Notes under the pieces: model-generated
What the model saw: the letters and a program-made list of their open reading frames with translations, nothing else
Databases searched by the model: none
Told to the model about the DNA's origin: nothing
Origin: an uncultured Rivibacter sp.
GTDB taxonomy: Bacteria; Pseudomonadota; Gammaproteobacteria; Burkholderiales; Burkholderiaceae
Length of the DNA: 38,136 nucleotides
Reading direction: 5' to 3'
Assembly: GCA_946481025.1 (NCBI GenBank)
Contig: CAMLNA010000029.1
Location: 1 to 38,136 of the forward strand
Position numbers and translations under genes: made by a program
In this document: in pieces, positions 34,688-38,136 of the stretch
How the letters are laid out: each line of letters begins with the position of its first letter
Numbering within the stretch: position 1 is the first letter of the stretch

Positions 34688-35986
34688 ATGCAGGACCTGC
34701 GTCTTTCCCACATCGAACGGCTCGTCGATGCCATCGATCTGCCGATCGGCCGCTGGGCGCGGGTGCCCGACGAGGGCGACGCAGTGCTCAGCTACTGCAA
34801 CCGCCCCTACCTGGCCTGGGCGCGGCGGCCCCGCGAGGAACTCATCGGCCAGAGCCTGGCCGACATCTATGGCGACGGGGCATGGCAGGCCGCCCGCGAG
34901 GCTTTTGCCGAAGCCTTCGCCGGGCGGACCACCCACTACGACCGCGAGCTCACCCACCTGGCCGGCCCGCCGCGCTGGGCCCGCGTGCAGGTGTTCCCCG
35001 ACATCGACCCCCATGGCCGGGTGGATGCGGTCTACACCATCGCGTTCGACGTGCACGACTACCGGGTGCAGCGGGAGGCGCTCGAAGCCGCACGCCGCCG
35101 GCTCGACCGCTTCACCGAGAACATCCCCTACCCGCTCACCTACGTGGACTGCGGCTTCGTGATCCGCTTCGTCAACAAGGCCTATTGCGCGGCCACCGGC
35201 ATGCCCCCGGAACAGCTGGTCGGACAGCACATCGGGCTGATCCGCGGCCCCAGGCGCTGGGCCGAGCACCAGCCCTACTTCGAGCGGGCGGTGGCGGGCC
35301 AGCCGGTGCAGTACACCCGGCTGGTCGACCTGCCGGAGCAAGGCCCGCGCTGGCTGCGCACCAGCTACGTGCCCGACTTCGACGACGACGGCAACGTGAT
35401 GGGCCTGTACACCGTGACCATGGACGTGCACGAGCTCACCATCGCGCAGGAGGGCCTGCGCCGCAGCGTCGAGCGCGACGCGGTGACCGACGTGCTGAGC
35501 CGGCGCACCATCATGGACCGCATCGACTCGGCCCTGGCCGATGCAGCGGTGTCGCCGGTGGCGCTGTTCTTCGTGGATCTCGACGGCTTCAAGGCCGTCA
35601 ACGACGCGCTCGGGCACCGCGAAGGCGACGCGCTGCTGGTGCGCGTGGCCACCGCCTTGCAGGCGGCAGTGCGCGCCGACGATGCCGTGGGCCGCTTCGG
35701 CGGCGACGAATTCCTGGTGCTGGCCCACGTGCGCGACGCCGCCGGCGCCCGCGCGCTGGCGCTGCACCTGCTGCATGCCCTGGTGCAAAGCGTTGCCGAG
35801 CTGCCGCCCAGCCACCGGGTCACGGCGAGCATCGGCTATGCGCTCGCGCCCGAAGACGCGCAGAACCCGCACAAGCTGCTGCAGCGGGCCGACGACGCGA
35901 TGTACGCCGCCAAGCGCCTGGGCAAGAACCGCGCGGTGCATTGCCGCGGCGAGGTGACACCCCTGGGGGTCAGCGCTGCCGGGTAG
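34688..35986 (+). CDS. PAS-PAS-GGDEF diguanylate cyclase
   Basis: This 432-residue cytoplasmic protein has two PAS domains (about 10-125 and 135-255) and a GGDEF domain (about 262-425). The active-site motif RFGGDEF has GGDEF at 338-342, and the metal-binding VDLDGFKAVNDALGH is intact, so it should make cyclic di-GMP. No EAL domain is present. The usual start of the domain, DAVTDVLSRRTIMDRID, is visible. I see no inhibitory RxxD five residues before GGDEF. The PAS signal is unknown. It stands alone between the XRE-cupin gene and the convergent YihY-family gene. Confidence 0.9.
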   Translation: MQDLRLSHIERLVDAIDLPIGRWARVPDEGDAVLSYCNRPYLAWARRPREELIGQSLADIYGDGAWQAAREAFAEAFAGRTTHYDRELTHLAGPPRWARVQVFPDIDPHGRVDAVYTIAFDVHDYRVQREALEAARRRLDRFTENIPYPLTYVDCGFVIRFVNKAYCAATGMPPEQLVGQHIGLIRGPRRWAEHQPYFERAVAGQPVQYTRLVDLPEQGPRWLRTSYVPDFDDDGNVMGLYTVTMDVHELTIAQEGLRRSVERDAVTDVLSRRTIMDRIDSALADAAVSPVALFFVDLDGFKAVNDALGHREGDALLVRVATALQAAVRADDAVGRFGGDEFLVLAHVRDAAGARALALHLLHALVQSVAELPPSHRVTASIGYALAPEDAQNPHKLLQRADDAMYAAKRLGKNRAVHCRGEVTPLGVSAAG

Positions 35987-36011
35987 TGAGTGACTGGTAG
36001 CTGGTGACCGG

Positions 36012-37256
36012 TCACGATTCAAGCAGGTCCTTGACCTTCAGGTCCTGGAAGCTCGCGCGCTGCCAGAACCCGCGCACCAGCGGCGTGGGGTCCAGCAGCA
36101 GGCGGGCGATCAGCCCCTGGGCGGGGGTCACCGCCGGGTCGCACAGCAGCACGAAACGTGCGGCGCCCTCCTCGTCGAGCCGGCCGACCCAGTCGAGCTC
36201 GACCAGGGCTTCGAGGATGGGCTCGATCTGCAGCGGGTCGGTGCGCAGCGTCTCCGACAGCTGGGCCGCGCTCAGCCCATGCGTACCCAGGCTGCGCACC
36301 TTGAACAGCTCGCGCAGCAGCATCACCGCCAGCTCGAAACGATGCCCGGCGGTGTTGGGCCGGCGCACCACGCGCATCTGCAGGCTCGGCGCGTAGGCCG
36401 CGATCACCGCGCCCAGCAGCACGATCACCCAGCCGAGGTAGAGCCAGACCAGGAAGATGGGCACGGTGGCAAAGGCGCCGTACAGCGTGGTGTAGGTGGG
36501 CACGTTGCTCAGGTACCAGGCCAGGCCCTTCTTGGCCAGCTCGAAGCCCGCCGAGACGAAAAACCCGCCGGACAGTGCATGCGACCAGCGCACGTGGACG
36601 TTCGGCACGTACTTGAACAGCCCGGCCATGCCGAAGGCCAGCAGCAGGAACTCGATGACGTTGAGCAGCAGGCTCACGCCGCCGGGCATGTCGGACACGA
36701 AACCGCGTGACGCCGAGATCGCATAGGAGGTCATGCTCAGGCTCACGCCCAGCAACAGCGGCCCGAGCGTGGCGGCCGCCCAGTACACCAGCACCCGCTG
36801 CGCGATCGGGCGCGGCTTGCGCACGCGCCAGATGGCGTTGAGCGTGCGGTCGATGGTGAGCATCAGCGCGAGCGCGGTGAACACGAGCACGATGAGGCCC
36901 ACCGCGCCCAGCCGGTTGGCCTTGGTGGCGAACTGCGTCAACGCCGCCAGCACCGGCCTGGCGATGCTGTCGGGCACCAGGCTCTGGATGAAGTACTTCT
37001 CGAGCGCCACCTGAAAGCTGCGGAACATCGGGAACGCGGTGAACACCGCGAGCGTGACCGTGGCCAGCGGCACCAGCGCGATGGTGGTGGTGAAGGTGAG
37101 GCTGCTGGCGGTGAGGCCCAGGCGGTCTTCGCGGAAGCGCTGGCGCAGCGTCTTCAGCGTGTCCAGCCAGGGCCAGGTCTGCAGCGTCTGCACCAGCTCG
37201 GCGAACCGCTCGCGCAACGGGCGCTTCAATGCCTGGGAAACGTTCGGGAGATTCAT
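36012..37256 (-). CDS. YihY/BrkB-family membrane protein with C-terminal winged-helix-like extension
   Basis: This 414-residue protein has six membrane segments at about residues 35-290, with the family stretch LTASSLTFTTTIALVPL, IWRVRKPRPIAQRV and, later, YGAFATVPIFLVWLYLGW. The family was once annotated as ribonuclease BN, which is wrong. After the membrane part comes a soluble tail of about 110 residues (AGHRFELAVMLLRELF, then LSAAQLSETLRTDPLQIEPI) that looks like a winged helix. I chose the ATG at 37256; longer frames run into the divergent neighbour. Function is unknown. Confidence 0.87.
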   Translation of the reverse strand: MNLPNVSQALKRPLRERFAELVQTLQTWPWLDTLKTLRQRFREDRLGLTASSLTFTTTIALVPLATVTLAVFTAFPMFRSFQVALEKYFIQSLVPDSIARPVLAALTQFATKANRLGAVGLIVLVFTALALMLTIDRTLNAIWRVRKPRPIAQRVLVYWAAATLGPLLLGVSLSMTSYAISASRGFVSDMPGGVSLLLNVIEFLLLAFGMAGLFKYVPNVHVRWSHALSGGFFVSAGFELAKKGLAWYLSNVPTYTTLYGAFATVPIFLVWLYLGWVIVLLGAVIAAYAPSLQMRVVRRPNTAGHRFELAVMLLRELFKVRSLGTHGLSAAQLSETLRTDPLQIEPILEALVELDWVGRLDEEGAARFVLLCDPAVTPAQGLIARLLLDPTPLVRGFWQRASFQDLKVKDLLES

Positions 37257-37275
37257 GGTCACTATGATGCCAGCC

Positions 37276-37665
37276 ATGATTCGCTGGACGTTCGTCGATA
37301 CCACCCGCGCGCTCGCCGTGGGCAGCCTGCTCGCACTGATTGCGCTGGGCCTTGCATGGGAGTTGTGGCTCGCGCCCCTGCGACCGGGGGGCTCCTGGTG
37401 GGCGTTGAAGGTGCTGCCCCTGGCCCTGCCGCTCGCCGGGCTGCTGAAGCAGCGCATGTACACCTACCGCTGGGTGAGCCTCCTGGTGTGGCTGTATTTC
37501 ACCGAGGGCGTGGTGCGCGCCACCAGCGACCCGGACGGCCTGAGCGCCGCGCTGGCCGGGCTGGAGGTGCTGCTGTGCCTTCTGCTCTTCACCGCCTGCG
37601 CCCTGCACGTGCGCTGGCGTCTCAAACACGCGCGCCCTGCCACCGCTGCCGAGGCACAAGGATGA
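37276..37665 (+). CDS. DUF2069 small membrane protein
   Basis: This 129-residue protein has four hydrophobic segments (LAVGSLLALIALGLAWELWL, WWALKVLPLALPLAGLL, WVSLLVWLYFTEGVV and LEVLLCLLLFTACALHV), the pattern of DUF2069, a family of unknown function common in beta- and gammaproteobacteria. Starts at 37264, 37267 or 37276 are possible; none has a good ribosome site. The start codon lies only about 19 bases from that of the divergent YihY-family gene, so the two 5' ends must overlap or share a promoter. The stop overlaps the next gene by four bases. Confidence 0.8.
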   Translation: MIRWTFVDTTRALAVGSLLALIALGLAWELWLAPLRPGGSWWALKVLPLALPLAGLLKQRMYTYRWVSLLVWLYFTEGVVRATSDPDGLSAALAGLEVLLCLLLFTACALHVRWRLKHARPATAAEAQG

Positions 37666-38136
37666 ACGACACACTGCTGAATGCACTGCGCGACGCCCTG
37701 GGGCCGGCCCAGGTGCTGACCGACGGCGATCTGTCCGCCTACGAGCTCGATTGGCGCAAGCGCTATCGCGGCAGGGCCGCCGCGGTGGTGAGGCCGGGCA
37801 GCACCGATGAAGTGGCGGCTGTGGTGAAAGCCTGCGCCGTGCACGGCGCGAGCCTCGTGCCGCAGGGTGGCAACACCGGCCTGGTGGGCGGCTCCGTCCC
37901 CGACGGCAGCGGCACCCAGGTGCTGCTGAGCCTGGGCCGCATGAACCGCGTGCGCCACGTCGACGCCGCCAACCTCACGATGACGGTGGAAGCGGGCTGC
38001 GTGCTGCAGGCGGTGCAGGAAGCAGCCGCCGCCGAAGGCCTGCTGTTCCCGCTGAGCCTGGCGGCCGAGGGCAGCTGCACGATCGGCGGCAACCTCGCCA
38101 CCAACGCCGGCGGCACGCAGGTGCTGCGCTACGGCA
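37662..38136 (+). CDS. FAD-linked oxidase/dehydrogenase (GlcD/D-2-hydroxyacid type), partial
   Basis: The first 158 residues are present before the right edge. They show the start of a PCMH-type FAD-binding domain: VVRPGSTDEVAAVVKACA, VPQGGNTGLVGGSVP and GGNLATNAGG, typical of the glycolate oxidase GlcD and D-2-hydroxyglutarate or D-lactate dehydrogenase group. Members oxidise 2-hydroxyacids and pass electrons on. The ATG at 37662 overlaps the DUF2069 stop (ATGA). The substrate cannot be told from this part. Confidence 0.88.
   Translation, partial: MNDTLLNALRDALGPAQVLTDGDLSAYELDWRKRYRGRAAAVVRPGSTDEVAAVVKACAVHGASLVPQGGNTGLVGGSVPDGSGTQVLLSLGRMNRVRHVDAANLTMTVEAGCVLQAVQEAAAAEGLLFPLSLAAEGSCTIGGNLATNAGGTQVLRYG

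Noticed and set aside
36004..36015. GTGACCGGTCAC palindrome at the end of the YihY-family gene
   Set aside because: It is only 12 bases, overlaps the stop codon and has no T-run; chance is likely in such GC-rich DNA.

Overview
The window is about 38 kb of very GC-rich, gene-dense chromosomal DNA. Strong third-position G/C bias opens long false reading frames opposite most real genes. The gene set points to a betaproteobacterium of the order Burkholderiales, probably near the Rubrivivax/Roseateles/Leptothrix group: Gts-type sugar ABC system, TRAP transporter with gluconokinase, a phasin-like protein, epimerase-type threonine dehydrogenase with Kbl, a DUF2069 protein, and C-rich intergenic hairpin repeats. 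This is inference from content; there is no rRNA or marker gene to settle it.

Layout. (1) 1-376, minus: the end of a GGDEF gene with an abnormal 5' part. (2) 461-7216, plus: sugar uptake operon with binding protein, two permeases and ATPase, followed by two tandem AGE-family sugar isomerases/epimerases. An intrinsic terminator follows the binding-protein gene and a hairpin repeat precedes the ATPase gene. (3) 7315-10147, plus: a TldD/PmbA-like metallopeptidase pair. (4) 10190-14284, minus: a membrane-anchored retropepsin-like protease and a large hybrid histidine kinase. (5) 14442-17782, minus: gntK-dctQ-dctM-dctP, a compact gluconate-type TRAP operon, divergent from a LacI-family regulator at 17945. 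Two AGCGCT-centred operators lie between them, one exactly inside the gntK promoter spacer. (6) 19163-19873: phasin-like protein. (7) 19910-24332, minus: RND efflux pump and its adaptor. (8) 24445-27299, minus: aldo/keto reductase, chorismate synthase (aroC), CBS-domain protein. (9) 27427-29917, plus: O-acetylhomoserine sulfhydrylase, alpha/beta hydrolase, Mpo1-like protein. (10) 29941-31560, minus: ECF42-type sigma factor with its DGPF/YCII partner. (11) 31677-33841, minus: threonine dehydrogenase and kbl, divergent from an XRE-cupin regulator at 33975, with a perfect 16-bp palindrome between. (12) 34688-35986, plus: PAS-PAS-GGDEF protein. (13) 36012-38136: YihY-family membrane protein (minus), DUF2069 protein and the start of an FAD-linked oxidase (plus).

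The common theme is carbon uptake and its control: a glucose/mannose-type ABC system feeding isomerases, a sugar-acid TRAP system feeding gluconokinase, threonine breakdown to glycine and acetyl-CoA, and a carbon-storage granule protein. I see no tRNA, rRNA, CRISPR array, insertion sequence or phage gene. No intergenic gap exceeds about 200 bases. I did not find a convincing new multi-gene system. The best leads are the in-promoter operator pair of the gluconate locus, the tandem isomerases tied to the Gts operon, the TldD/PmbA-like pair without a visible peptide substrate, and the palindromes ahead of the gts and threonine loci.
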